Source of the DNA: Stenotrophomonas nematodicola | Lineage (GTDB): Bacteria; Pseudomonadota; Gammaproteobacteria; Xanthomonadales; Xanthomonadaceae | Assembly (NCBI RefSeq): GCF_009467805.1 | Contig: NZ_WIAY01000010.1 | Location: forward strand, 29,188 to 93,187 | Direction: 5' to 3' | DNA: 64,000 bases | Shown here: piece by piece, positions 1 through 10,272 of the stretch | Layout of the letters: each line of letters opens with the position of its first letter | How positions within the stretch are numbered: the first letter of the stretch is position 1 | Made by a program: the position numbers and the translations under genes | Notes under the pieces: generated by a model | The model's input: only the letters and a program-made list of their open reading frames with translations | Told to the model about the DNA's origin: nothing | Database searches by the model: none

Positions 1-2
1 CC

Positions 3-359
3 CCGCGCGAGGTGGCCGCCTTCATCGCCTGGTTCGAACGCCAGGCCGAGTGGAATGAAGACCACGACTACGACGACGCATCGGTCAGTGCGCCGGCGCT
101 GCAGGCGTGGTACACCGATATCACCACCGAGTATCCGCCGATGAACGGACCGCTCGCCGATGACGACGACGATCGGCCGCAGGTCACCGACTACAGCGTC
201 GGCCGCCAGGTGATCTACGCCGCCTTCGCGCACTCGGTGGCCGAGCATGCGCACGGCCGGGTGCAGGAACTTGCCCACCAGCACGGCCTGGGCTTCTTCG
301 ACGTGAGTGGCGACGGTGCCATCGTGTATCCCGATGGCACCACCCTGATCCCGGCGTAA
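3..359 (+). CDS. 3' end of an uncharacterised protein (5' end outside window)
   Basis: The reading frame is open from the first bases of the window and ends in TAA at 357-359, so the start codon probably lies to the left. A GTG at 12 is in frame but is not preceded by a convincing ribosome binding site. The visible part is about 118 residues, acidic, with a DDDDD run near the middle and a glycine-rich end (FDVSGDGAIVYPDG). I do not recognise a family with known function; it resembles small soluble cytoplasmic proteins with no assigned role. It converges on recD with only about 10 bases between the two stop codons. Confidence 0.6.
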   Translation, partial: PREVAAFIAWFERQAEWNEDHDYDDASVSAPALQAWYTDITTEYPPMNGPLADDDDDRPQVTDYSVGRQVIYAAFAHSVAEHAHGRVQELAHQHGLGFFDVSGDGAIVYPDGTTLIPA

Positions 360-368
360 GCCGTCGGT

Positions 369-2276
369 CTAGAACAACGCGCCTTGTGACGGCGGCGGCT
401 CGGCATGCTGTCCCGGTGGCACCGCCGCCGTATCGGTGTTCTCTCCCTGCAACCGCATTGCCAGCCCCGACAGGCGGCTGGCATGCCGCGCCAGTGCCGC
501 CTCCATGACCTCTGCGCTGCCCAGCACGTGCAGGGCGTGGCGTGCGCGGGTCATGCCGGTGTAGATCAGCTCGCGCGAGAGCACGCGGTTGTCGCGGCGC
601 GGCAGCTGCAGCCAGACCTCGTCGAACTCCGAGCCCTGCGCCTTGTGCACGGTCATCGCAAAAGCGCTCTCGTGCGCCGGCAGCGCACCGGGATGGAAGC
701 CGCGTGGCTGGTCGGCGGTCTCGCCGGGGAACCAGGCCGTCACCGCGCCATGCCGGTCGCCCAGGCAGATGCCGATGTCGCCGTTGAACAGACGGTGGCG
801 ATAGCTGTTCTCGGTAATGAGCAGCAGGCGGCCGTGGAAGTAGCCGGGCGCCGCGCCCGGGCGCGGCACGCCGGCCAGCATCGCTTCGATGCGCGCGTTG
901 AGCCCGCGTGCGCCCTGCGGCCCCTCACGCACTGCGGTCAACAGGCGGATGCGACCGGCATTGGCCAGCGCCTGGCCGGGGTCGGCCGCCTCACCCAGCC
1001 CGCGCCAATGCGCCAGCAGGTGCTCGCGGTGGTGCTGCAGGGGATCGCTCTGGTCGTCGTGGAAGTGCACGCCGGCCAGCGCGCTGCCGCGCAGCAGCGC
1101 CACGGCGGTGGCGCTGTCGCCCTCGCGCACGGCATGTGCCAGCGGTGCCAGGTCGAGCGCGTCGGTCTGACGGTAGCCGCGCTGCAGCTGCACGCGGCGG
1201 CCGGCAAACGGCGTGGCCGCCGCCAGCGGTTGCAGGGCGGCCGGTGCCAGCAGCGTGCGCAGGGCCTGCGCATCGTCGGCCTGGGTGCCCAGGCCATCGC
1301 CGCTGGCACGCAGGATCGCGCTGAGCACATCGCCGGCTTCCACCGAGGGCAGCTGGTCCGGATCGCCGAGCAGCACCAGCCGGGTGCCGGAGGCCACCGC
1401 GTCGACCAGCTTGGTCATCAACGGCAGATCGATCATCGACGCTTCGTCGACCACCACCACGTCGAACGGCAGCGGATTGTCGCGGTGGTGGCGGAAGCGC
1501 GGCGAATCGGGGATCACGCCGAGCAGGCGATGCAGGGTGGTGCCGGTCGCGGGCATGGCGTCGCACAGGGCCGGTGCGATGCCGACCAGGCGCAGGCGCT
1601 GCACGGCCAGCCGCAGGCTCTCGGCCATGCGCTCGGCGGCGCGTCCGGTCGGTGCCGCCAGGGCCACGCGCGGCACCGGTCGATCGGCCTGCACGGCCTG
1701 TGCGGCAAGCAGCACCAGCAGCCGCGCGATGGTGGTGGTCTTGCCGGTACCGGGTCCACCGGTGACCAGTACCAGCGGGTGGCGCAGCGCGATGGCGGCG
1801 GCGCGCGCCTGGTGGTCGATGCCATCGTGCGCCTGCGGGAACAGCTGGGCAAACAGCGCCGCGAGCGCGGCCGGTTCGTCCGTGGCCAGCGTGTGCGAGG
1901 CGATGCGCTGCAGGCCGGTGGCCAGGCGGCGCTCGTACTCGCGGTAGCGGCGCAGGTAGAGCAACCCATTCTCCAGCACCAGCGGAACATCGCCCGCGTC
2001 GGCATCGGCCGTGTCGGGCACCTCCACCCAGGGCGAGGCGCGCAGCTGCGCCAGCCATGCCGCTGCAGGGGGCCAATCGGCGGGCGTGTCCACCAGCCGC
2101 TGCGGACAGCAAGGGTCGAAGCCGGCGTGGCCCTGCGACACCGCCAGCGAGGCCAGCGCGGCCGCCGCCAGGACGCTGTCCGGGGTGTCCGGACGCAGCC
2201 GGCGCAGGCTGTTCGCCAATGCGTGGTCGAGGGTACGCAGCGCGTTGCTGCGGTAGAGCGCGGCGAGCAGGCTCAT
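369..2276 (-). CDS. recD: RecBCD exonuclease V alpha subunit (RecD helicase)
   Basis: This is the 5'-3' helicase subunit of RecBCD, which unwinds and degrades DNA from double-strand ends and loads RecA at Chi sites. The 635-residue product has a poorly conserved N-terminal region, then a Walker A motif (GGPGTGKT, residues 173-180), a Walker B-like VVVVDEASMID about 100 residues later, and the C-terminal helicase motif TVHKAQGSEFDEVW. Length fits the family (E. coli RecD is about 608 residues). Its ATG overlaps the recB stop codon by four bases (ATGA), so translation is probably coupled and it is the last gene of the recC-recB-recD operon. The C-terminus adds about 20 proline-rich residues after the last helicase motif. 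Confidence 0.95.
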   Translation of the reverse strand: MSLLAALYRSNALRTLDHALANSLRRLRPDTPDSVLAAAALASLAVSQGHAGFDPCCPQRLVDTPADWPPAAAWLAQLRASPWVEVPDTADADAGDVPLVLENGLLYLRRYREYERRLATGLQRIASHTLATDEPAALAALFAQLFPQAHDGIDHQARAAAIALRHPLVLVTGGPGTGKTTTIARLLVLLAAQAVQADRPVPRVALAAPTGRAAERMAESLRLAVQRLRLVGIAPALCDAMPATGTTLHRLLGVIPDSPRFRHHRDNPLPFDVVVVDEASMIDLPLMTKLVDAVASGTRLVLLGDPDQLPSVEAGDVLSAILRASGDGLGTQADDAQALRTLLAPAALQPLAAATPFAGRRVQLQRGYRQTDALDLAPLAHAVREGDSATAVALLRGSALAGVHFHDDQSDPLQHHREHLLAHWRGLGEAADPGQALANAGRIRLLTAVREGPQGARGLNARIEAMLAGVPRPGAAPGYFHGRLLLITENSYRHRLFNGDIGICLGDRHGAVTAWFPGETADQPRGFHPGALPAHESAFAMTVHKAQGSEFDEVWLQLPRRDNRVLSRELIYTGMTRARHALHVLGSAEVMEAALARHASRLSGLAMRLQGENTDTAAVPPGQHAEPPPSQGALF

Positions 2277-5200
2277 GCCTCCCCCCGTGCGCGTGCAGCC
2301 ATGCGTGCCTGGGCATGCTCGCCCCCGGCGAACAGGGCGTCCATCGCATCGACCAGCACCGGGTCGAATCGGTGCGCATACACCCCGGGGCTGTCGGCGC
2401 GGGTGGCATCCAGGCCACGGCAGAACAGGTAGCGGATGCCGCCCATGTCGCGCGCCAGGTCATACTGCGCGCCCAGCCGGAAGCGCAGCCACCGGTGCAG
2501 CGCCACGGTGTAGATCAGCGCCTGCAGGTCGTACTCGCTGTGCTGCATGGCGGTGGCCAGCCGTGCCGGGTCGTAGCCGGGCAGCCGGTTGGATTTGTAG
2601 TCGAGCACGTACCAGCGGCCATCGCGCACGTAGGTGAGATCGATCTTGCCGGTCATCAGGCCCTCCAGCCGGCGCCGCGTGCCGAAGCCCCGCCGCTCGC
2701 GCACCAGGCCGTGCGCGTGCAGCAGGTCGAGCAGTGCCGGCACGGCGGTGGGCTGCATGGCGAAGTGGAACTCGATTTCGGCGCGGCGCGCGTCGGCAGG
2801 CACGTCGTGCAGCGCGCCCCCCTCGGGCAGGGCCACGGTCAACGTCTGCCCCACCAGTGCGGTCAGCATGTCCACGCCATCGTCGAGGTCTTCGTCGGCA
2901 TAGCCTTCCTGCGCCAGGGCATCGCGCAGTACCTGCGCCTGCTCTTCCGGCGCCGGTTGCCCGGGCTGCCAGCCCGCCCAGCGCGCGAAGTCGGTGTTCT
3001 CCAGCGCATCGTGCAGGACATTGCCGAAGCGGCTGCCCGTGAAGCGCGGGTCGACCGGGTCCGCGCCGGCGACGGTGTCCGGCCCGGCCTCGACCGCCGG
3101 GTCGATGCCGGCCGGTTCGTCTGCCGCAGGCGCCGGCGCTTCGGTCGCGGCGGCTTCGGTGTCGTGCCCGGCGTCGGCGTGCGCCAACTGGGTGAAGCTG
3201 TACACCCACCAATCGTGCGGCACGCGCCGGGTCAGCGCGCGCACCGGCGGCAGTTCGCCCTCGGCAACGAACGCAAGCTGGGCCGGGCGCGGCTCGGCGG
3301 GTCCCTCGACCACAGCGATGTCCGGGTGCGAACGCAGCGCATCCAGGTCCGACAGCATCGGTGCCAGGCGGGTTCTGGCCAGGCCGGTGAGGTCGCCGGC
3401 GGCGATCCACAGCGCGTGTTCGGCCCGGGTCAGACCCACGTACAGCAGCCGCGCGTCTTCGGCGTTCTGCTCCAGCGCGGCGCGCTCGACGGCCGCGTTC
3501 CACGCCTCGTCGTGGTCCAGTTTCCAGTGCAGCTCGCGGCGGCCGTTGGCGTGCACGGTGCAGTTGGAATCGGCACGGTTGCCACCGCCATCGATGCCCA
3601 CGAACGGCAGGAACACCAGCGGATACTCCAGGCCCTTGCTCTTGTGCAGGGTGATGATCTGCACGCGGCGCGCATCCGATTCGAGCCGCAGCAGCTGCTG
3701 CTCGTCGTTCTGGTCGGCGTGCGCCATCTGGACCTGCAGCCAGTCCAGCAGGCCATGCATGCCCAGGGTGTGCCCGGCCGCCTGCTGCAGCAGTTCGCCC
3801 AGCTGCAGGTAATTGGTCAGGCGACGCTCGCCATCGAGCAGGCCGAGCAGACGCTCGGCGTGCTCGGCGCACAGATCGGCGATCACCGCGAACGGGCCGC
3901 CGCGCTGCCAGCGCTCGCGCCACAGCAGCAGGCGCAGCTGGAAGGTGCGCTGCGACTCACCCTCGCGTTCCATCGCGTCGATGGCCTGTGCGTCTTCGCC
4001 CAGCAGCACAGTGGAGAGCGCCGCGCGCAGGCGCCCTTCATCGGCAGGTTGCAGCAGCGCGAGCAGCAGCAGGCGCAGTTCGTGGGCCTCGTCGGTGGCG
4101 TACAGGCTCTGCTTGCCGGCGGCCACGGCAGGAATACCAACCGCGCCCAGCGCCTGCTGGATGCGCGTGGCTTCCTTGTGCGAGCGCACCAGTACGGCGA
4201 TGTCGCCGGGCTGTACCGGATGCCCACGCAGCAGCGCGCGGCCCTGCCGCGCCTGGACGAGAATGCGGTGGATCTCGGCCACGCAGGCATCGCTGGCCTG
4301 CTGGCGCGACGCATCGGCCTTGAGCGCGCCACCGTCGGGGTTGTGCAGCACGCGCACGGTCAGGCCCGGTGCGGGCGCGCCGTCACGCAGGAAGTCGTCG
4401 TCGCTGCGGGTGCTGCCCGGGTGCACCGGTTCGAAGGCGATGTCCTCTTCCAGGAACGCGCGCTCGCCGGCATGGGCGTACAGCGCTTCGATCGCATGCA
4501 GCACGGCCGGACGCGAGCGGAAGTTGCGGTCCAGCGCGGGGGCGGCGTCCGCCTGTCGCTTGGCCTTGAGGTAGGTGTGGATATCGCCGCCGCGGAACCC
4601 GTAGATGGCCTGCTTCGGATCGCCGATCAGGAACAGCGCCGGGGCCAGTCCGGCGTCCTCCGTCTCCTCGGAGCGGCCGAACACCCGCTGGAAGATGCCC
4701 CACTGGCGATCGTCGGTATCCTGGAATTCGTCCACCAGCGCGATCGCGTACTGCGCCCGCAGCTGCCGCACCAGCGTGGCGCGGTGCGGGCCGTCGAGCG
4801 CATCGGCCACGCCCTCGATCAGATCGTCGTAGGTCTGCACGCGGCCGATCCGCTTGAGCTCGGCCAGGCGCGCGCGCGCCTCGGCGCGCAACGCGTGCAG
4901 GAACACGATGGCCGCCTGCCGCAGCCACTGTTCACGGGCATCGGCGGCATGCCACCAGCGCTGCAGCGCGTCGAACAGGGGCGAGCTCGGGCACTGCCCC
5001 TGCTCGGCGTCCCGGCAGAACGCCAGCAGGTTCACCGGCAGCAGCTTGCCCAGGTGGGTCTTGTCGCCGCGGGCCCAGTGCTGCGTGGCCACGCCGGCGA
5101 ACAGCTCGCCGAAGGCCTTGTCGAAGCTCGGCCGTTTCGCGCGGCGGCCATCAAACACCTTGCGGTCGAAGGCGCTCGCGATCTGCGCCTGCGCGTCTTC

Positions 5201-5917
5201 TGCATGCGCCGGGATCGCCTCGGCCAGCGCGGCGGCCGCGGCGTCCAGCTGCGGCGCGGGATCGGGGCAGGTCTGGGTCGGTGCCGCCGGCAGCAGCGGC
5301 AACGGTTTGATCAGGGTCGCCAGATCGCCGGCCAGCGCATCGGGCGTGGACCACAGCCAGGTCAGCGCCTCGACGGTGGCCGGGTCGTTGGCATGGACGC
5401 GCCACAGGTCGGCCGCCAGTTCGTCGTGCAGCTCGCGTTCGCTCGGCAGCAGCGTCGGTGGGTCGAAGGTGTGCCCGCTCTCCAGGGCGTGCTCGCGCAG
5501 CACACGGGTGCAGAAGCCGTGGATGGTGAAGATCGCGGCGAGGTCGATTTCGTCGGCCGCAGTCTGCAGCCGCCGCGCGAGTGCGGCCGGGGTTTCCTCG
5601 CCGCGCGCCAGCTGGCGCTGCAGGAGGGCGCGGGTCAGCACCACGTCGGGGCCGTCGTCGGGGGATGGCGCGCGCTCGACCAGTTGGGCCGCCAGGGCCA
5701 GCCGCTCGCGGATGCGCTTGCGCAGTTCCTGGGTGGCCGCATCGGTGAAGGTCACCGCCAGGATCTGGCCGATGCGCCAGCCCTTCTCCACCACCAGGCG
5801 GGTGAACAGCGTGGCCAGGGTGAAGGTCTTGCCGGTGCCGGCACTGGCCTCGATCAGGCGCACGCCGTCCAGCGGCAGCGCCAGGTAGGGATCATCGAGC
5901 AGGGTGTGGTCGTTCAT
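2273..5917 (-). CDS. recB: RecBCD exonuclease V beta subunit (RecB helicase-nuclease)
   Basis: This is the UvrD-like 3'-5' helicase and the only nuclease of RecBCD. The 1214-residue product starts with the ATP-binding motif EASAGTGKT (residues 23-31). It carries a DEFQDTDDRQW-type motif II, a GDPKQAIYGFRG motif III and ITLHKSKGLEYPLVF motif V in the helicase part. The C-terminal nuclease domain has the expected acidic residues in EIEFHF, GKIDLTY and the LDYKSN signature, so the nuclease looks intact. It overlaps recC upstream and recD downstream by four bases each. Low-complexity Ala/Glu-rich sequence around residues 895-935 is probably the linker between the helicase and nuclease parts. Confidence 0.96.
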   Translation of the reverse strand: MNDHTLLDDPYLALPLDGVRLIEASAGTGKTFTLATLFTRLVVEKGWRIGQILAVTFTDAATQELRKRIRERLALAAQLVERAPSPDDGPDVVLTRALLQRQLARGEETPAALARRLQTAADEIDLAAIFTIHGFCTRVLREHALESGHTFDPPTLLPSERELHDELAADLWRVHANDPATVEALTWLWSTPDALAGDLATLIKPLPLLPAAPTQTCPDPAPQLDAAAAALAEAIPAHAEDAQAQIASAFDRKVFDGRRAKRPSFDKAFGELFAGVATQHWARGDKTHLGKLLPVNLLAFCRDAEQGQCPSSPLFDALQRWWHAADAREQWLRQAAIVFLHALRAEARARLAELKRIGRVQTYDDLIEGVADALDGPHRATLVRQLRAQYAIALVDEFQDTDDRQWGIFQRVFGRSEETEDAGLAPALFLIGDPKQAIYGFRGGDIHTYLKAKRQADAAPALDRNFRSRPAVLHAIEALYAHAGERAFLEEDIAFEPVHPGSTRSDDDFLRDGAPAPGLTVRVLHNPDGGALKADASRQQASDACVAEIHRILVQARQGRALLRGHPVQPGDIAVLVRSHKEATRIQQALGAVGIPAVAAGKQSLYATDEAHELRLLLLALLQPADEGRLRAALSTVLLGEDAQAIDAMEREGESQRTFQLRLLLWRERWQRGGPFAVIADLCAEHAERLLGLLDGERRLTNYLQLGELLQQAAGHTLGMHGLLDWLQVQMAHADQNDEQQLLRLESDARRVQIITLHKSKGLEYPLVFLPFVGIDGGGNRADSNCTVHANGRRELHWKLDHDEAWNAAVERAALEQNAEDARLLYVGLTRAEHALWIAAGDLTGLARTRLAPMLSDLDALRSHPDIAVVEGPAEPRPAQLAFVAEGELPPVRALTRRVPHDWWVYSFTQLAHADAGHDTEAAATEAPAPAADEPAGIDPAVEAGPDTVAGADPVDPRFTGSRFGNVLHDALENTDFARWAGWQPGQPAPEEQAQVLRDALAQEGYADEDLDDGVDMLTALVGQTLTVALPEGGALHDVPADARRAEIEFHFAMQPTAVPALLDLLHAHGLVRERRGFGTRRRLEGLMTGKIDLTYVRDGRWYVLDYKSNRLPGYDPARLATAMQHSEYDLQALIYTVALHRWLRFRLGAQYDLARDMGGIRYLFCRGLDATRADSPGVYAHRFDPVLVDAMDALFAGGEHAQARMAARARGEA

Positions 5918-8900
5918 TGCGCGGCTCCTTCCTCATCGAAGCCCGGGAAGACCCGGCCTTCGCGCACCGCGGTGAACACCACGAAGCTGGTGTGCAGCAG
6001 TTGGCGGTAACTGTCGGCGGTGGCGAACGGATCGCGACCGCGCAGGGCCAGCTGGTAGCTGGCGCCGCTGGATTCGGCCCAACTGCGCTCGCTGCCATGC
6101 CACTTGGCATAGCCCTCGGTGGCACGCTTGGCCTCCGCGGCGGTGTACAGCGCCCAGCCGGTGGACGGGCCGTACAGCAACGGCGCACGCAGGCCCTCAC
6201 TGCGCAGCTGCAGCAGGCGGCGCAGGGCGGCGCGTGCCTGGTCGGCAGGCAGCGGCGCCAGCACGTGCGGGCCCAGCCCCTCGTCGCCGGCATCGTGGAA
6301 CTGGACCAGCGGCAACGCATCGCCCGCCGCGTTGGCAAGCAGCCAGTCCAGTCCCTGGCGGATGGCCGCGCGACCGTTCAGGCGATCCGCGCGCAGGCGC
6401 GCCAGCCCATGCGGGTACACGTCATCCACGCGCCCGTGCAGGCGCATGCCATCAATGTCCACCTCGTAGCGGCGGCTGTCGGCCACGCTGCCGGCCTGCC
6501 AGGCCGCCAACGCGTCTGCATAGGGTTCGGTCTGCGCCTGCAGCGCCGCGAACTGGCGCTCGCCCAGCGCGCCGGACGGCACCAGAGCGCGGGCGCGCAG
6601 GCGGGGATACAACGGCGCTTCGTCCCCGGCCAGCGTGGCGGCGATCACCGCGTGCTGCAGGTGGACCTTGTCGTGGCCACGCGACGCCATCACCAGCGGC
6701 TCGACGTCGTCGGCACTGCCCACCTCGTCGGGCAGGCGCAGGCCAAGGCGCTGGGACAGGAACTGGCTGGCCGGATCGGTGAGGAAGCGGCGCAGCGCGT
6801 CCAGGCCCAGGTCGGCTTCCAGGCCTGCGGTCTCCGACGGCGGCAGCGCCTGGGCGAACCACGGCGCCAGCGCGCGGCGGGTACCGCCCAGCGACCCGGC
6901 CGCGGGGTGCCACTGCTGGCGGTAGCTGAAGCGCCGGGGCTCATCGCCGCCGCCGAAGGCAGCCGGGGCGAAGGGCTGCAGCGAATGCCGCACGGTCATC
7001 TGCCGGGCCACCGTCGCCGGCGCCTGGTGGTACTCGGCCGCCGCGTCGATCAGTTCGCTGACCAGCACCGACGGTTCGCGCACGCTGCCATCGCGCGGGT
7101 CGGCGCCAAGGTAGCTCAGGTAGAACACGTCCTGCGCCGAGGCGAACAGCTGCAGGAACAGGAAACGGTCATCCTCGCGCAGCGATCGGTCGCCATGCCG
7201 GCGCTTGTCCGTGCCCAGTTCGGCGGTGAGCTGGTTGAGGCCGGCGGCCGGATCGCGCCGCGGGAAGTCGCCGTCGTTCAATCCCAGCACGCAGATCACC
7301 CGGAACGGCAGCAGACGCATCGGCACCATGCGGCCGAAGCTGACGCCGCCGGTCAGCAGCGGTGCGCGGGTATCGGCCTGGGCCAGCGCGCCGGCGAAGT
7401 GCGCGCGCACCACCTCCGGCGGCACCTCGCCCTGATAGCCGGCGGTGGCCGCGTCACGGGCGAAGTCGTTGATCAGCTTGCGCAGGCGCTCCAGCGCGCG
7501 CTGGCTGTTGGCCGCCTGCGGCGGGTCGGGCAGCAGCGCATCCAGCATGGCCAGCAACCGCTGGCGCCACTGCGCCGGCGACAGCGCCTGGCCAAGCGCC
7601 TTCTGATAGCGCGCCAGCACGCGCAGCAGGCCAAGCAGCCGGTCCAGCGCGTCCAGCGCACTGCCTTCCAGCTCCGGCCACGGCGCCACGCCGGCGATGT
7701 CGTCGTCGCTGCCGCTGGCATGGCCGAGCAGCAGCCGGTCGAGCGCGAACTGCCAGGTGAAAGCGTCATCGTCCGGTGCCTGGTGCTCGCGGCGGTGCGC
7801 GGCATCCAGCCCCCAGCGCGCGCCCGCCGCGTCCAGCCAGTCGTGCAGGCGGTCGAACGCCGCTGCGTCCAGACCGGCGGCGTCGGCCAGCGGCGCGCTG
7901 GCGAGCAGGTCGAGCACTTCGTTCACCCCGAAGCGCGACACCGGCAGGCCGAGCAGGTGCACGAACACATCGGCCAGCGGCTCACCGGCCAGCGGGCTGG
8001 TATCGGCCAGCGCATAGGGAATGTGCTCTTCGCCACCGCTGCGCCCGCCGAACACCGCTTCCAGGTACGGCACATAGGGGTCGATGTCCGGGGCCAGCAC
8101 CGCGATGTCGCGGGCCTGCAGCGGTGGATCGAACCGGTTGTCCTGCAGCAGGCCGCGCAGCTGGTCATGCAGCACCTGCAGTTCACGCAGGCGCGTATGG
8201 CAGGCATGCACCTGCAGGCTGGGATCGTCATGGCGCAGCGCCTGGCGACGCGGGCCGGCCGGTTCGCCGCGGCGGTGGAACAGGTCGCGCTGCAGGCGAT
8301 GCAGCAGGCTGTCCGACAGCCCGCCCTGGTCCAGCGTGGGGCCGGTATCTTCCTCGGGATCGTCGTAGGCGGCGATCTCACCGGCCGGGTGCACCACCTC
8401 GTAGCTGCCCAGCACGGCCATGAAGTCGCGGCCTGCCGCACCCCACGCCTGCAGCAGGCGGTTCTCGCCGGCGCTGCCGCCGAACGGATCGGCCGCGCCG
8501 CTGCGCAGCTTCTCGCCCAGGGTCTGAAGGTCGCCCCAGTACGCCTGGGTCGGCGTGGGCAGGTAGAAATGCATCGTGCCGACCCGCGCCTGGGTCGCCA
8601 TCACCCGCAGCACGTCCGGCGAGATGTTGAGCGTGGCGAAGGCGAACACGCGCGCGGGCAGGCCCTGCGGCACCGGCTTGCCTGCGCCCTCGAACCGCTC
8701 CAGGTAGGCGTGGATGCGGCGCGCGCGGTACTGCTCGCCACTGGCGATGTGCCGCCACAGGATGGCCTGCGGATCGTTCGGTTCGGCACCGGCTTCCCAG
8801 CGCAGCAGCCAATCGCGACGCCAGGCCTGGTACTTCTCGAACACCGCCGCCAGCTCGCCGGCCAGCGCCCACGGCTTGAGCGGATCGGCCGCCGACAGGT

Positions 8901-9261
8901 ACGCCTGCAGCGCGCGCATCGGCGGGCGCGCCATCAGCGTGGCGTCCTGCAGCGCCGCGTACAGCCGCCAGCGCAGCCCTTCGGCGTTGAGATCGTCGTG
9001 TTCGCCCGGCACGTTGGCGTTGAGCGCGCGCGCCACGAACTCACCCGGGGTGAGGAAGGTCAGGTTGGCGGCGATGCCATACTCGGCCGCCAGCGTGGAC
9101 TGCAGCCAGCGGCGCATGGCCACCTGCGGGATCAGCACCACCTCCGGTTCGAGCACGGATTGGCCCGGTACCGGCGTGCGCACTTCGGCAGCCAGCAGGG
9201 CGGCCAGCACATCGAGCGCGTTGGAGTGGTACAGGCGGAAATCGGAAACAGCGTGGGTCAT
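5914..9261 (-). CDS. recC: RecBCD exonuclease V gamma subunit (RecC)
   Basis: RecC is the scaffold subunit of RecBCD that scans for Chi with a helicase/nuclease fold that has lost catalysis. I start it at 9261 (product MTHAVSDFRLYHSNALDVLAALLA..., 1115 residues) because the family normally begins with this YxSN motif; an in-frame ATG 38 residues upstream gives an arginine-rich, non-conserved extension. No strong Shine-Dalgarno sequence precedes either start. Recognisable family segments include VLAPDIDPYVPYLEAVFG and VICVLGLNDGDFPRRDP. It is the first gene of the operon and its stop overlaps the recB start. The 213 bp upstream are shared with the divergent mla operon. Confidence 0.93.
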   Translation of the reverse strand: MTHAVSDFRLYHSNALDVLAALLAAEVRTPVPGQSVLEPEVVLIPQVAMRRWLQSTLAAEYGIAANLTFLTPGEFVARALNANVPGEHDDLNAEGLRWRLYAALQDATLMARPPMRALQAYLSAADPLKPWALAGELAAVFEKYQAWRRDWLLRWEAGAEPNDPQAILWRHIASGEQYRARRIHAYLERFEGAGKPVPQGLPARVFAFATLNISPDVLRVMATQARVGTMHFYLPTPTQAYWGDLQTLGEKLRSGAADPFGGSAGENRLLQAWGAAGRDFMAVLGSYEVVHPAGEIAAYDDPEEDTGPTLDQGGLSDSLLHRLQRDLFHRRGEPAGPRRQALRHDDPSLQVHACHTRLRELQVLHDQLRGLLQDNRFDPPLQARDIAVLAPDIDPYVPYLEAVFGGRSGGEEHIPYALADTSPLAGEPLADVFVHLLGLPVSRFGVNEVLDLLASAPLADAAGLDAAAFDRLHDWLDAAGARWGLDAAHRREHQAPDDDAFTWQFALDRLLLGHASGSDDDIAGVAPWPELEGSALDALDRLLGLLRVLARYQKALGQALSPAQWRQRLLAMLDALLPDPPQAANSQRALERLRKLINDFARDAATAGYQGEVPPEVVRAHFAGALAQADTRAPLLTGGVSFGRMVPMRLLPFRVICVLGLNDGDFPRRDPAAGLNQLTAELGTDKRRHGDRSLREDDRFLFLQLFASAQDVFYLSYLGADPRDGSVREPSVLVSELIDAAAEYHQAPATVARQMTVRHSLQPFAPAAFGGGDEPRRFSYRQQWHPAAGSLGGTRRALAPWFAQALPPSETAGLEADLGLDALRRFLTDPASQFLSQRLGLRLPDEVGSADDVEPLVMASRGHDKVHLQHAVIAATLAGDEAPLYPRLRARALVPSGALGERQFAALQAQTEPYADALAAWQAGSVADSRRYEVDIDGMRLHGRVDDVYPHGLARLRADRLNGRAAIRQGLDWLLANAAGDALPLVQFHDAGDEGLGPHVLAPLPADQARAALRRLLQLRSEGLRAPLLYGPSTGWALYTAAEAKRATEGYAKWHGSERSWAESSGASYQLALRGRDPFATADSYRQLLHTSFVVFTAVREGRVFPGFDEEGAAQ

Positions 9262-9474
9262 CGCAGGAGTGTGCCGCAGCGGGCGCACCGACGCAGCGCG
9301 GCGGCACGCACGGAGGAGGAATGGCGTGTTCCATCGCCGGCCGACACGGTGTGTTGCAGCGCCCGTCAGGGCCACGGCCGTTGTTCCGGCATGGGGGCGT
9401 GCGACAATACTGCACGGTCCAGTTCGGTTATGTTCAGCCGTTCACCACGATCTTACAACGTTGGAAATTTGTTA

Positions 9475-10272
9475 ATGGTGCCCATGACGGCTTCCGAAGA
9501 TGATCTGGTGCAGTTGTCCAACGTGCGGATCGACCGCGGCGGGCGCACGATCCTGCGCGACGTCTCGATGTCCGTACCCCGTGGCAGCATCACCGCCGTG
9601 CTTGGCCCGTCCGGCAGCGGCAAGTCCACCCTGCTGGCCGCGCTGACCGGTGAGCTGCGTCCGGTGGCCGGCAGCGTCACGCTGTTCGGCAAGCCGATCC
9701 CCACCGGCAGCAGCGCGCTGCGCGAGATGCGCCGCAGCGTCGGCGTGCTGCTGCAGGGCAATGGCCTGCTCACCGACCTGACCGTGGCCGAAAACGTCGC
9801 GCTGCCGCTGCGCACCCATACCCGCCTGCCGACGCCGGTGCTGCGCCGCCTGGTGCAGATGAAGCTGCACGCGGTGGGCCTGCTGGCCGCCGCCGATGCC
9901 TGGCCGCGCGAGCTGTCCGGCGGCATGGCGCGCCGCGTCGCGCTGGCCCGCGCGCTGGCTCTGGATCCGCCGCTGATGATCTACGACGAGCCGCTGACCG
10001 GGCTGGACCCGATCGCCAGCGGGGTGATCATGAGCCTGATCCAGCGCCTCAACCACAGCCTGGGGCTGACCAGCATCATTGTCAGCCACCATGTGCACGA
10101 GACCCTGCCGATCTGCGATCAGGTGATCGCGATCGCCAACGGTGGGATCGTGTTCCAGGGCAGCCCGGCCGATCTGGAATCCAGCCAGGACCCGCTGCTG
10201 CGCCAGTTCCTGCACGGCGAACCGGATGGCCCGATTCCATTCGATGCCGCACCGCGCGCGAGGGTTGCCTGA
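9475..10272 (+). CDS. mlaF: MlaF, phospholipid ABC transporter ATPase
   Basis: This is the ATPase of the MlaFEDB inner-membrane complex, which moves phospholipids between inner and outer membrane to keep outer-leaflet asymmetry. The product carries Walker A GPSGSGKST (residues 44-52), signature LSGGM (147-151), Walker B LMIYDEP (167-173) and an H-loop histidine in IIVSHH (about 205). Two starts are possible: ATG 9475, with GGAA about ten bases upstream, and ATG 9484 (MTASEDD); I prefer the first. It is the first gene of a six-gene operon and overlaps mlaE by one base (TGATG). The frame stays open far upstream over recC, but that is only a high-G+C effect. Confidence 0.93.
   Translation: MVPMTASEDDLVQLSNVRIDRGGRTILRDVSMSVPRGSITAVLGPSGSGKSTLLAALTGELRPVAGSVTLFGKPIPTGSSALREMRRSVGVLLQGNGLLTDLTVAENVALPLRTHTRLPTPVLRRLVQMKLHAVGLLAAADAWPRELSGGMARRVALARALALDPPLMIYDEPLTGLDPIASGVIMSLIQRLNHSLGLTSIIVSHHVHETLPICDQVIAIANGGIVFQGSPADLESSQDPLLRQFLHGEPDGPIPFDAAPRARVA

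Noticed and set aside
2057..10272. Very long plus-strand frames opposite recB and recC
   Set aside because: They are Arg/Gln/Ala-rich shadows of the conserved recB and recC genes; only the last part (mlaF from 9475) is real.
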